From NCBI GenBank assembly GCA_024227565.1, contig JAAEUE010000365.1, positions 1 to 64,000 of the forward strand: a stretch of 64,000 nt of DNA. Reading direction: 5' to 3'. A model generated the notes under the pieces. The model ran no database searches. It was not told where the DNA came from and saw only the letters and a program-made list of their open reading frames with translations. The stretch is from Alphaproteobacteria bacterium. Lineage in GTDB: Bacteria; Pseudomonadota; Alphaproteobacteria; Rhizobiales; CAJQND01. The position numbers and the translations under genes are program-made. Below are positions 16,470 to 24,431 of the stretch, in pieces (positions within the stretch are counted from its first letter, which is position 1; each line of letters begins with the position of its first letter).

Positions 16470-19088
16470 TTAAGCAGTGTTGGCCGCTTCAGCTGCCGCT
16501 TCCAGCCAATCAGTAATTTTCTGCTTCAGCATGGCGGGACTGACGGGTTTGGCAAGATAGTCATCCATGCCCACAGCGAGGCATTTTTCACGATCTCCCC
16601 GCAAAGCATTTGCCGTGACACCGACAATCGGCACGTGGGCGCCTGTGGTTTCTTCCAGCTCGCGTATTGCCTTGGCAGCGTCCATTCCATTCATTTCAGG
16701 CATCGAAACATCCATGAGGATGAGTTTCGGTGCATCGCTCTCGTAACAGGCAACCGCCTCTGTCCCGTCAGCCACGATCTTGAATGAATATGACGTCTCT
16801 TGGAGAATTTGAGTGAAGACGACCTGATTAATATCATTGTCCTCGGCAACCAATATATCCAACGCGCTTGTGGCACTCACTTCTTGCCGCGCTTCTTGTT
16901 GCGGTTCAGCCGGCAGCTCCGCGTCAAGCATCTCAGCCTCACATTGAGCTGGAGGTTCGATCGCCTGAATTTCTGGAGGTTGACGCTCCTCGGCGGCCTG
17001 AGCACTGGCCACCAGATCGGCCAAGGTCAATGCCGCAGGGGCAGCAGATGCGCCCGCGTCGCCAGCCGGGGCATCGGCTTTCTCGTTCGATAGCACATTC
17101 GTCAGCGTATCCTGCAATACAGCTGCGCGAACCGGCTTCACCAGATGACCCTCAAGCTTTAACTCGGAGATTCCGGGGTTATCAACCGAGCCGTCCGCGG
17201 AACTCAGCATGATAATTTTCGTGTCACAAAGACGAGCATCATTCCGTATGCACTGAGCCACCATGGCGCCGTCCATCTGTGGCATGTGATAATCGAGAAT
17301 GACCAGATCGTAAGGCCTGCCGCTTTCGACGGCGCTCCAGAGTGCCTTCATGGCCTGGGGACCATCAGATACCGCCGACACCGCAAGGTTCCAAGACGCC
17401 GCCTGCTCCTTCAATATCGACAGGTTGATATCGTTGTCATCGACCAAGAGCACGCGGGCATTCGAAATATCCGCCTCCGGCCGCACCTTCTGTGGCATCT
17501 CACCGTGGACCGGCAGGTTGACGGTGAACCAGAATGTTGAGCCCTTGCCTTCCTGGCTGTCGACGCCAATCTTGCCGCCCATCAGATCAACCAAGCGGCT
17601 GCAGATCGCAAGACCAAGCCCTGTACCCTCGAACTTGCGTGTTGCAGAACTGTCGACTTGGTTGAAGCTTTCGAAGATCTTGTCCAGGCTGTCTTCGGGG
17701 ATGCCGATCCCGGTATCTTCGATTTTGAAGGTAACCTCGGCAACCTCACCGTAGATCGGCCCGAAGACCTCAATGTAGACGTGACCCTTCTTGGTGAATT
17801 TGACTGCATTGCCCACAATGTTGATGAGAATCTGGCGGATCCGGCCCCCATCTGCGATGACGTTCTCGGGCAAGCCTGGATCAATTCTCGTGATCAGCTC
17901 AACTTCTTGCTCAGCTGCCGTGGCCGCGACCAGAGTTGCAACATCCCCAACAATCTCGGCCAAGTGCGTCGGCTGTTCATTCAGAACCAGCTGCCCGGCA
18001 TCGATCTTGGAAAAGTCCAGAACGTCATTGATGATGGTCAGCAATGCGTTGCCCGATTTCATGATGATGTCTGCGAACTCTTGCTGCTTGGCATCAAGCT
18101 CGGTTCTGCTCAACAGCTCCGCCATGCCCAGAACGCCGTTCATGGGGGTTCTGATTTCATGGCTCATGTTGGCAAGAAACTCAGACTTTGCACGGGTGGC
18201 GGTTTCCGCGTCCGCACGGGCGTCTTCAAGATCGAACTCACGCATCTTGGCGTCGGTTATATCTGCACGGATGCCAACACGTTCGCCATCTGGCGTCTTG
18301 GTCTCCAACCGCCGCATCCACCGTCCGTCCTGGAACTTGGCAATGGATTCATACGTGTCGTTTTCACGCCGGTGCTGCAACAGGTTCTGCAGCCATTCTT
18401 CAGGATTTTCATCATCGAGATCCCAGAGGTTTCTCTGGATGCCAATGCGGACCAGGTTCTCAAAGGTCTCACCGGCCTTCAGAACGTCAGACAACTGAGA
18501 ATGCATCTCGATAAATTTTGAATTGAACACCCGGAGCCGGTCGTTGGCATCATAGATCGCAAAGCCATCTTCAAGTGCCTCTAAAGCGTTTTCCAGTCGG
18601 CGGCGTTCCTCGTCGGCCTTTTCCTGAGCCGCCGCGATCGCTTCATCACGCTGCTTGAGCTCGTTGATATCGATCGCAATGTCTGAAACGGCCCCACTGG
18701 GTGTCGCCGATTTATGAATGCGAAACCAGCCGTCCGCCGGGTAATGACGTTCAATCGTCACACCCTCTGGGCTACGCTGTTCAGCAACGCGCCGGGCCAC
18801 ATACTCATCCAACTCGTCATCGCCCATGGTGCCTTCGTTGGTGGCGCGAACGATATCCGCATAGCGGGCCTGCCGGCAGTTCAGCTGGTCACTCAGCCCG
18901 GTGAACGCCGTTTGATAAAGCGCTTCGTAGGCCTCATTCCATATGAACAATGCATCTTGGTCATCATAGATCGCGAGCGGTATGGAGCTTGTGTGAATGC
19001 TCTCGGCCAGAAACCGATGCTCAACCAGCAAACGCTCCAGATCGGGCGTGCCGTCGCTCTTTAACGGTGGTGAATATGACGTGCCCAC
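16470..19088 (-). CDS. Soluble PAS hybrid histidine kinase with two receivers
   Basis: An 872-residue sensor with no membrane segment. Order: PAS-like domain (about 28-143), short coiled coil (145-170), second PAS-like domain (about 170-280), HisKA with His310 in Asn-Met-Ser-His-Glu-Ile-Arg-Thr-Pro, HATPase (N box 423-428, G boxes 457-463 and 488-492), receiver 1 with Asp599 and Lys651, an Ala/Glu/Pro-rich linker (about 668-740), and receiver 2 with Asp793. No Hpt domain is present, so output needs a separate Hpt protein; the kinase at 8.9 kb carries one. The GTG start at 19088 has a weak upstream GAGG. It converges with the DegT-like gene (23-bp gap) and is divergent from the LysR gene. It probably senses a cytoplasmic or redox/ligand cue. 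Confidence 0.92.
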   Translation of the reverse strand: MGTSYSPPLKSDGTPDLERLLVEHRFLAESIHTSSIPLAIYDDQDALFIWNEAYEALYQTAFTGLSDQLNCRQARYADIVRATNEGTMGDDELDEYVARRVAEQRSPEGVTIERHYPADGWFRIHKSATPSGAVSDIAIDINELKQRDEAIAAAQEKADEERRRLENALEALEDGFAIYDANDRLRVFNSKFIEMHSQLSDVLKAGETFENLVRIGIQRNLWDLDDENPEEWLQNLLQHRRENDTYESIAKFQDGRWMRRLETKTPDGERVGIRADITDAKMREFDLEDARADAETATRAKSEFLANMSHEIRTPMNGVLGMAELLSRTELDAKQQEFADIIMKSGNALLTIINDVLDFSKIDAGQLVLNEQPTHLAEIVGDVATLVAATAAEQEVELITRIDPGLPENVIADGGRIRQILINIVGNAVKFTKKGHVYIEVFGPIYGEVAEVTFKIEDTGIGIPEDSLDKIFESFNQVDSSATRKFEGTGLGLAICSRLVDLMGGKIGVDSQEGKGSTFWFTVNLPVHGEMPQKVRPEADISNARVLLVDDNDINLSILKEQAASWNLAVSAVSDGPQAMKALWSAVESGRPYDLVILDYHMPQMDGAMVAQCIRNDARLCDTKIIMLSSADGSVDNPGISELKLEGHLVKPVRAAVLQDTLTNVLSNEKADAPAGDAGASAAPAALTLADLVASAQAAEERQPPEIQAIEPPAQCEAEMLDAELPAEPQQEARQEVSATSALDILVAEDNDINQVVFTQILQETSYSFKIVADGTEAVACYESDAPKLILMDVSMPEMNGMDAAKAIRELEETTGAHVPIVGVTANALRGDREKCLAVGMDDYLAKPVSPAMLKQKITDWLEAAAEAANTA

Positions 19089-19341
19089 AGTGGCGGCCTC
19101 AGGGAAGTGATTTTTCGGCAGATTTCTCCACCTTTAAGCTAGGGTGAAATGGTTAATGAGTTATTGCAAAAGCGTGCCAAGTCAGCCATCTGGGTTGGTG
19201 TTTGGTAAGGTTCGCAACAGCTTTAAATGGACAAAAAGGCGCCTGTTTACCCAAGCAGCAATGTCGACTTTCACACTTGGAAACCTATGCTACAGTGAGC
19301 TTGTCAATTGACCGGGGTGGGTTGGAATTGCGACAAGTGTC
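19089..19341. promoter_or_regulatory. Divergent region between hybrid kinase and LysR gene
   Basis: This 253-bp AT-richer gap separates two divergently transcribed regulators. It has to contain both promoters. No small ORF, hairpin or convincing operator is visible. Confidence 0.4.
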
Positions 19342-20202
19342 ATGACAGATTGGAATGCACTGCACACATTGCTTGCGGTCGTCTCCACCGGGTCTTATGC
19401 GGACGCGGCCCGCAAGCTCGGGATCGATGAAACCACGGTAAGCCGCAGAGTTAGATCTCTGGAGCGCGACATCGGGCGCCGTCTGCTCGAGCGTGGCGGG
19501 CGTCATTTGGAAACCACCCAAGTGTGCCGAGATGTGCTCAGCAATCTCAAAGACGCCGAGCGATCGCTGGATTTGACGCTCGATAAGCTCACCGTTCCAC
19601 AAGACCCCCGGCCCATTCAAACAATCCGCATCACCTCGGTCGACTATGTCTGCGATCAACTCTTGGCGCCCATGGTGCATTTGTTGACCGAAGAGCGGAA
19701 CTTTCGCATTGAGCTTGTAGGCGACGACAGAAACTTGAGCCTGCGGCGGCGTGAGGCTGACATTGCCTTGAGATTGGGACCACCTTTGGCCGGCGGCACG
19801 CACTCACGGTTTATCACCGACATTGAATATGCCGTCTATTCTGCAACGAGGCCGCGTTCAAGCAACGAAGCCTGGGCCGCATTGGACAGCGGGCAAGCCC
19901 ATTTGCAGGAAGTCAGATGGTCAGAAGTTCAAGGCAGCCAGGCAGGTGTGCGGTTTACAACAACGAGCATTGCCGGTTTGCACAAAATCATCGGGTCCGG
20001 GATCGCCATCGGTTTTCTGCCCTGCTTTATGGCAGACCGCGATGACACCCTGCAGCGGCTTGACCCTTACGAGAGCAAGAGCCGGCCTTTGTGGATGTTA
20101 TGGCATCCTGAGTTTGAAGACGCGCCGTATTTCAACACCGTGACCGAACGCATGGCCGAAGGGCTCCTCAAGCGCCTGTCCCCTGTTCAGAGCAAGATCT
20201 AG
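19342..20202 (+). CDS. LysR-type transcriptional regulator
   Basis: A 286-residue regulator. The N-terminal winged helix-turn-helix (about 3-60) shows the standard Leu-Leu-Ala-Val-Val, Ser-Tyr-Ala-Asp-Ala-Ala-Arg-Lys-Leu, and Ser-Arg-Arg-Val-Arg-Ser-Leu-Glu series. The effector-binding domain follows from about 92, with Ile-Arg-Ile-Thr-Ser and an Asp-Ile-Ala-Leu-Arg motif near 145. Its target is not obvious: upstream lies a divergent kinase, and downstream it converges with the glycerol-transport operon. The stop codons of this gene and of the DUF2160 gene share the palindrome CTAG at 20199-20202, leaving no space for a terminator between them. Confidence 0.92.
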   Translation: MTDWNALHTLLAVVSTGSYADAARKLGIDETTVSRRVRSLERDIGRRLLERGGRHLETTQVCRDVLSNLKDAERSLDLTLDKLTVPQDPRPIQTIRITSVDYVCDQLLAPMVHLLTEERNFRIELVGDDRNLSLRRREADIALRLGPPLAGGTHSRFITDIEYAVYSATRPRSSNEAWAALDSGQAHLQEVRWSEVQGSQAGVRFTTTSIAGLHKIIGSGIAIGFLPCFMADRDDTLQRLDPYESKSRPLWMLWHPEFEDAPYFNTVTERMAEGLLKRLSPVQSKI

Positions 20203-20480
20203 ACGTATCTGAAAACAAATACGATCCACACCAATGAGATCGCCAACCCGCCCCACAACGGGGTGCTCATCACAAGAAGCCATCCTAGAAAAATGAAGGC
20301 GCTGCCCAGCAGCGAGATAAACAACCGGTCGCCGCGTGTTGTGTCGAGGGTCAGAATGCCCCGCCGTGGGCCGCCGCCCGGGTCCTTCCACTCCCACACC
20401 ATCATGCCCACAAGGCAGCAGGCGACGAAGCTGAAGAAGGCGATTGTGGGCCAGGTCCATGCCATCCAGGAAAAGTCCAT
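20199..20480 (-). CDS. DUF2160 small membrane protein of the glycerol transporter operon
   Basis: About 93 residues with two or three hydrophobic helices: Ile-Ala-Phe-Phe-Ser-Phe-Val-Ala, Phe-Ile-Ser-Leu-Leu-Gly-Ser-Ala-Phe-Ile-Phe-Leu-Gly, and Gly-Gly-Leu-Ala-Ile-Ser-Leu-Val. The Ser-Trp-Met-Ala-Trp-Thr-Trp-Pro-Thr N-terminus and Gly-Ile-Leu-Thr-Leu-Asp-Thr-Thr-Arg-Gly-Asp-Arg segment are typical of DUF2160 proteins found after GlpQ permeases. The ATG at 20480 is preferred over ATG 20486 because GGGAGG is better spaced. It is the last gene of the operon, 13 bp after glpQ. It probably assists the transporter in the inner membrane, but its exact function is unknown. Confidence 0.85.
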   Translation of the reverse strand: MDFSWMAWTWPTIAFFSFVACCLVGMMVWEWKDPGGGPRRGILTLDTTRGDRLFISLLGSAFIFLGWLLVMSTPLWGGLAISLVWIVFVFRYV

Positions 20481-20493
20481 GCCCATGCCCTCC

Positions 20494-21297
20494 CTACACC
20501 CGGCCCAGGGCAAAGCCCTTGGCAATGTAGTTACGTACAAAATAGATCACAAAGGCGCCAGGAATGATGGTCAGGCACCCGGCAGCGGCAAGCAGGCCGA
20601 GCTCGTAGCCGGACGTGCTGGCTGTTCGGGTCATGGTGGCGGCAATCGGTTTTGCGGCAACCGATGTGAGGGTTTTGGCCAGCAGCAGCTCCACCCAGGA
20701 GAACATGAAGCAGAAGAACGCCGCCACACCGATCCCGGCAGCAATTGTCGGCAAAAAGATTTTGATGAAAAACCGCCAGAACGGATAGCCATCAACATAG
20801 GCCGTTTCATCAAGCTCGCGCGGCACGCCTGACATGAAACCCTCCAGGATCCACACGGCCAGGGGAATGTTGAACAAGCAGTGCGCCAGCGCCACTGCAA
20901 TGTGGGTGTCGAACAGGCCGAAGGCGGAATAAAGCTGGAAGAACGGAAGTGCGAACACCGCGGGCGGGGCCATCCGGTTGGTCAGCAACCAGAAGAACAG
21001 GTGTTTGTCGCCCAGGAAGCGGTAGCGCGAAAAGGCGTAGGCGGCTGGCAGCGCGGCGGTGACCGAAATCGCGGTGTTCATCGCCACATAGAAGATCGAG
21101 TTGAAATAGCCGTTGTACCAGGTGGGGTCGGTGAAGATTTTCCGATAGTTGTCGAGGGTGAAGTTCTGGGGCCACAAGGTGAAGGTGCCCAGGATTTCGT
21201 TCGTGGTTTTGAACGACATGTTGAGCAACCAATAGATCGGCAGCATCAAGAAGATGATGTAGAGGGTCGGGGCAAGCCATGTGAAGCGTCTCATCAT
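20494..21297 (-). CDS. glpQ: Glycerol ABC transporter permease GlpQ
   Basis: A 267-residue MalG-type inner-membrane permease with six predicted helices, starting Leu-Ala-Pro-Thr-Leu-Tyr-Ile-Ile-Phe. The cytoplasmic coupling loop reads Glu-Leu-Asp-Glu-Thr-Ala-Tyr-Val-Asp-Gly, equivalent to the EAA motif that docks on the ATPase. The start overlaps the glpP stop by four bases and GAGGAGG lies just upstream. It forms the channel with GlpP and is driven by GlpS/GlpT; GlpV delivers glycerol from the periplasm. Identification rests on its place in the full glp set. Confidence 0.92.
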   Translation of the reverse strand: MMRRFTWLAPTLYIIFLMLPIYWLLNMSFKTTNEILGTFTLWPQNFTLDNYRKIFTDPTWYNGYFNSIFYVAMNTAISVTAALPAAYAFSRYRFLGDKHLFFWLLTNRMAPPAVFALPFFQLYSAFGLFDTHIAVALAHCLFNIPLAVWILEGFMSGVPRELDETAYVDGYPFWRFFIKIFLPTIAAGIGVAAFFCFMFSWVELLLAKTLTSVAAKPIAATMTRTASTSGYELGLLAAAGCLTIIPGAFVIYFVRNYIAKGFALGRV

Positions 21298-22160
21298 GCC
21301 TCCTCATTCCGCATCATCAGTGTGTAGAACACCCAACAGACCAACAACACGATCAGGAAGTAGATCAACGACATGGCCGCTGCCGGACCAAGGTCGAATT
21401 GGCCGAGCGCCACCTTCACCAGATCGATGGACAGGAACGTTGTGGTGTTGCCAGGCCCACCACCGGTGAGCACGAACGGCTCGGTGTAAATCATGAAACT
21501 GTCCATGAAGCGCAGGAGGACCGCGATGGTCAGAACCCGCTTCAGCTTGGGCAGCTGGATATAGCGGAACACGGCCCAGCCACCGGCCCCGTCAATCTTG
21601 GCTGCCTGATAATAGGCATCGGGGATCGCGCACAGGCCCGCATAGGCCAGCAGCACCACAAGCGAGGTCCAATGCCACACGTCCATGAGAACGGTGGTGA
21701 GCCAGGCGGCCACGGGCTGCTGGGTGAAATTGTAATCAATGCCCATGCCGTTGATAACCTTGCCCAGCAGGCCGGTTTCAGGCAGAGCAAAAATGTTCCA
21801 CATGGCACCCACCACATTCCACGGGATCAGCAAGGGCAGCGCCATCAACACCAGGCAAACAGGAACCCACGGCCCCTTGCGCGGCATGGTGAGCGCAATG
21901 GCGATGCCCAATGGAATCTCAATGGCCAGAATGGTGCCGGTGAAGGCAAATTGGCGCAGCAGCGCGGCATGGAAGCGCTCTGAATTGAGCACCTGCTCGA
22001 ACCACTTGACCCCCTCCCAGAAGAACACATTGTCTCCGAAGGTTTCCTGCACCGAATAATTCACCACGGTCATCAGCGGGATCAGCGCATTGAAGGCGAC
22101 CAACAGCACCACGGGCAGAACGAACAGCCAGGCTTTTTGGTTTTCTGTCTTGTTTGCCAT
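21294..22160 (-). CDS. glpP: Glycerol ABC transporter permease GlpP
   Basis: A 288-residue MalF-type permease with six predicted membrane helices. The first is Trp-Leu-Phe-Val-Leu-Pro-Val-Val-Leu-Leu-Val and the last is the Leu-Ile-Tyr-Phe-Leu-Ile-Val-Leu-Leu-Val stretch. The coupling loop (Ala-Tyr-Tyr-Gln-Ala-Ala-Lys-Ile-Asp-Gly-Ala-Gly) matches the EAA motif. The ATG at 22160 is preceded by GAGGCGAGGG; a GTG one codon upstream is less likely. It follows glpT by 10 bp and overlaps glpQ by four bases. It is the second half of the inner-membrane channel for glycerol. Confidence 0.92.
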   Translation of the reverse strand: MANKTENQKAWLFVLPVVLLVAFNALIPLMTVVNYSVQETFGDNVFFWEGVKWFEQVLNSERFHAALLRQFAFTGTILAIEIPLGIAIALTMPRKGPWVPVCLVLMALPLLIPWNVVGAMWNIFALPETGLLGKVINGMGIDYNFTQQPVAAWLTTVLMDVWHWTSLVVLLAYAGLCAIPDAYYQAAKIDGAGGWAVFRYIQLPKLKRVLTIAVLLRFMDSFMIYTEPFVLTGGGPGNTTTFLSIDLVKVALGQFDLGPAAAMSLIYFLIVLLVCWVFYTLMMRNEEA

Positions 22161-22170
22161 CACCCTCGCC

Positions 22171-23241
22171 TCAGCTCACCGCCCAGCCGTTCACATAGAC
22201 CTGCGTATAGGCGGAATTGAACGCCAGCTTGGCATCTTCCGAAGGCACCGGCTTGCCTTCCGGCACCAACACTCTGATGGTGCTGTCCTCGTGGCGGGTT
22301 TCGACAATTTGGAACCGCCCGGCGTCGCTCACCTTGGTCACCTGTACCGGCACACCCTTGGAGGCGAACTTCACAAACTCCGGCCGAACACCAATTTCTA
22401 TTTTGTCGGAACTTTCAGAAAAAACTGTATCCTTCGAGATTTTACCAACTGCAGTATCGCCAATGAGAACCTTTGTTCCATCGACCTGGCCCGGTAACAC
22501 ATTCATCCCCGGCGAACCGATGAAATGCCCAACGAACGTGTGTTGCGGCCGCTCAAACAAATCAACCGGCGTTCCAACTTGCACAACGGCCCCTTCGTGC
22601 ATGACCACAACCTGATCGGCGAAGGTCAGTGCCTCCGTCTGGTCATGGGTCACATAGATCATGGTGGCGCCCACCCGCTGGTGCAATTCCTTCAGCTTGG
22701 AGCGCAGCACCCATTTCAAGTGAGGGTCGATCACCGTAAGCGGCTCATCGAACATGATGACGTTCACATCTGAACGCACCAGACCCCGGCCCAGGGAAAT
22801 CTTCTGCTTTCCGTCCGCCGTCAGCCCGGCAGCCCGCTCATCCAGGGTGGCATGCAAATCAAGCATGCCGGCAATTTCGCGAACCCGGGCGTCGACCGAT
22901 CCTTCCTTCACCCCGCGATTGCGCAAGGGAAAGGCCAGATTGTCGTAAACCGTCATGGTGTCGTAGACCACCGGAAACTGGAACACCTGGGCAATGTTGC
23001 GCTGATCAGGCGGGGTGGCGGTCACGTTGACCCCGTCAAACGTCACCGTTCCCTGGCTCGGCGTCAGAAGGCCGGAGATAATGTTCAGCAACGTTGTCTT
23101 GCCACAGCCCGACGGCCCAAGCAGCGCGTAGGCGCCGCCATCCTGCCACTCAACATCCATGTGCTTGAGCGCCCAGTCGGCATCCTCGGCCGGGGCAGAC
23201 ACATAACTGTGCCTGACATTATGAAGACCGATCCTGGCCAT
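22171..23241 (-). CDS. glpT: Glycerol ABC transporter ATPase GlpT
   Basis: A 356-residue MalK-like ATPase with a C-terminal OB/regulatory domain. Walker A is Gly-Pro-Ser-Gly-Cys-Gly-Lys-Thr (42-49), Walker B ends Met-Phe-Asp-Glu-Pro (163-167), and the switch His199 is present. The ABC signature, normally LSGGQ, reads Leu-Thr-Ala-Asp-Gly-Lys-Gln (140-146). Its partner GlpS has the opposite pattern, so the two probably form one consensus and one degenerate ATP site. The start overlaps the glpS stop by one base (TGATG). It powers import together with GlpS at the cytoplasmic face. The name follows the rhizobial glp convention and is not the E. coli GlpT antiporter. Confidence 0.9.
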   Translation of the reverse strand: MARIGLHNVRHSYVSAPAEDADWALKHMDVEWQDGGAYALLGPSGCGKTTLLNIISGLLTPSQGTVTFDGVNVTATPPDQRNIAQVFQFPVVYDTMTVYDNLAFPLRNRGVKEGSVDARVREIAGMLDLHATLDERAAGLTADGKQKISLGRGLVRSDVNVIMFDEPLTVIDPHLKWVLRSKLKELHQRVGATMIYVTHDQTEALTFADQVVVMHEGAVVQVGTPVDLFERPQHTFVGHFIGSPGMNVLPGQVDGTKVLIGDTAVGKISKDTVFSESSDKIEIGVRPEFVKFASKGVPVQVTKVSDAGRFQIVETRHEDSTIRVLVPEGKPVPSEDAKLAFNSAYTQVYVNGWAVS

Positions 23242-24302
23242 CAGAGCCGCTTTCCTTCCCGGTCAAAATACATGGATTGGGCAAGGTCAGCGTAAAACGC
23301 CACCCGCTCGCCCACCTCATACTGATGGATCCCATGGGATTGGGAGATCCAAGTCTGCTGGCCAAGATCAAAGTGGATCACACTTTCAGAGCCGCTCAGC
23401 TCGGTGATCAGCACATCGCCTTCGATTTCAACCGCGGCCTTGCTTGCCCGCACCGGACTGATCAGATGAGGCCGCATGCCGATGGTGTAGGGACCATCGG
23501 ACAGGGCCTTGTGCTGCTTCGGCGCCGGCCAGCTCACATGCTCGCTAAGTTGGAACCGCGCTCCACGCTTGCGCACAGTAGCAACATTAATCGGCGGATC
23601 GGAAAAAACCTGGGCGCTGAGAAGGTCGCCGGGCTGTCTGTAAAGGTTTGCCGTGGCCCCGAACTGGGTCACCCTGCCCTCGTGCAAAGTGGCGGTATTG
23701 CCGCCGAGCAGCAGCGCCTCGCTGGGTTCTGTGGTAGCATAGACCACGGTGCAGTTGCGCCCTGCAAACAGCTTCGGCAATTCATCGCGCAGCTCTTCGC
23801 GCAACTTGAAATCAAGATTGGCCAGCGGCTCATCCAGCAACACCAGATCGGCATCTTTCACCAAAGCGCGGGCCAAGGCTGTGCGCTGTTGCTGGCCGCC
23901 GGAGAGTTGGTTCGGACGGCGCTCAAGCATCGGGGAGAGTTGCAATAGCCCGGCGATCTCGCGCACCCGGTCATCCACTTCGCCGCGCGCCATGCGCGTG
24001 ACCCTGAGCGGTGAGGCAATGTTCTCATAAACGGAAAAATTGGGGTAGTTGATGAATTGCTGGTGGACCATGGAGACGTTGCGCTTTTGCACCGAAACCC
24101 CGGTCACGTTCTTCCCGCCAAACCAGACCTCCCCCGAGGTGGGGTGCTCCAGGCCGGCCATCAGCTGCATCAACGTGGTCTTGCCGGACAAGGTGGTGCC
24201 CAAAAGGATGTTGAACCCTTCCGGCACCAGCTCCAACGAAACAGGATGGATATGGGTTTCGGCTCCCACCCGTTTCACAACGTCTTTTAAGATCAGAGAC
24301 AT
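23241..24302 (-). CDS. glpS: Glycerol ABC transporter ATPase GlpS
   Basis: A 353-residue MalK-like ATPase. Walker A is Gly-Thr-Thr-Leu-Ser-Gly-Lys-Thr (35-42), the signature is an intact Leu-Ser-Gly-Gly-Gln (133-137) and Walker B ends Leu-Leu-Asp-Glu-Pro (155-159). The H-loop histidine is missing: the segment reads Ala-Thr-Thr191-Glu-Pro-Ser-Glu-Ala where Val-Thr-His-Asp is normal. This complements the altered signature in GlpT. A regulatory domain follows from about residue 235. The gene is separated from glpV by 129 bp containing a hairpin and overlaps glpT by one base. Confidence 0.9.
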   Translation of the reverse strand: MSLILKDVVKRVGAETHIHPVSLELVPEGFNILLGTTLSGKTTLMQLMAGLEHPTSGEVWFGGKNVTGVSVQKRNVSMVHQQFINYPNFSVYENIASPLRVTRMARGEVDDRVREIAGLLQLSPMLERRPNQLSGGQQQRTALARALVKDADLVLLDEPLANLDFKLREELRDELPKLFAGRNCTVVYATTEPSEALLLGGNTATLHEGRVTQFGATANLYRQPGDLLSAQVFSDPPINVATVRKRGARFQLSEHVSWPAPKQHKALSDGPYTIGMRPHLISPVRASKAAVEIEGDVLITELSGSESVIHFDLGQQTWISQSHGIHQYEVGERVAFYADLAQSMYFDREGKRL

Positions 24303-24374
24303 TGACGCCGTCCGCCGCTCCCCACGCTTAATCCCACAAGAGACTACTCGATTTTGGGCCTTAAAGAAAACTCA

Positions 24375-24400
24375 GCCGGGAAGCTGGAGTGCTTCCCGGC
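24375..24400 (-). terminator. Intercistronic hairpin between glpV and glpS
   Basis: Ten-base perfect arms (24375-24384 and 24391-24400; GCCGGGAAGC with its complement) enclose a six-base loop. On the minus strand the stem is followed by TGAGTTTTCTTTAA, a modest T-run. This is the layout of a leaky intrinsic terminator or mRNA-stabilising stem after a binding-protein gene, expected to make GlpV more abundant than the membrane and ATPase parts. Confidence 0.75.
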
Positions 24401-24431
24401 CAAGACTGTTGGCACTGTTGGAAAGGCTTTA

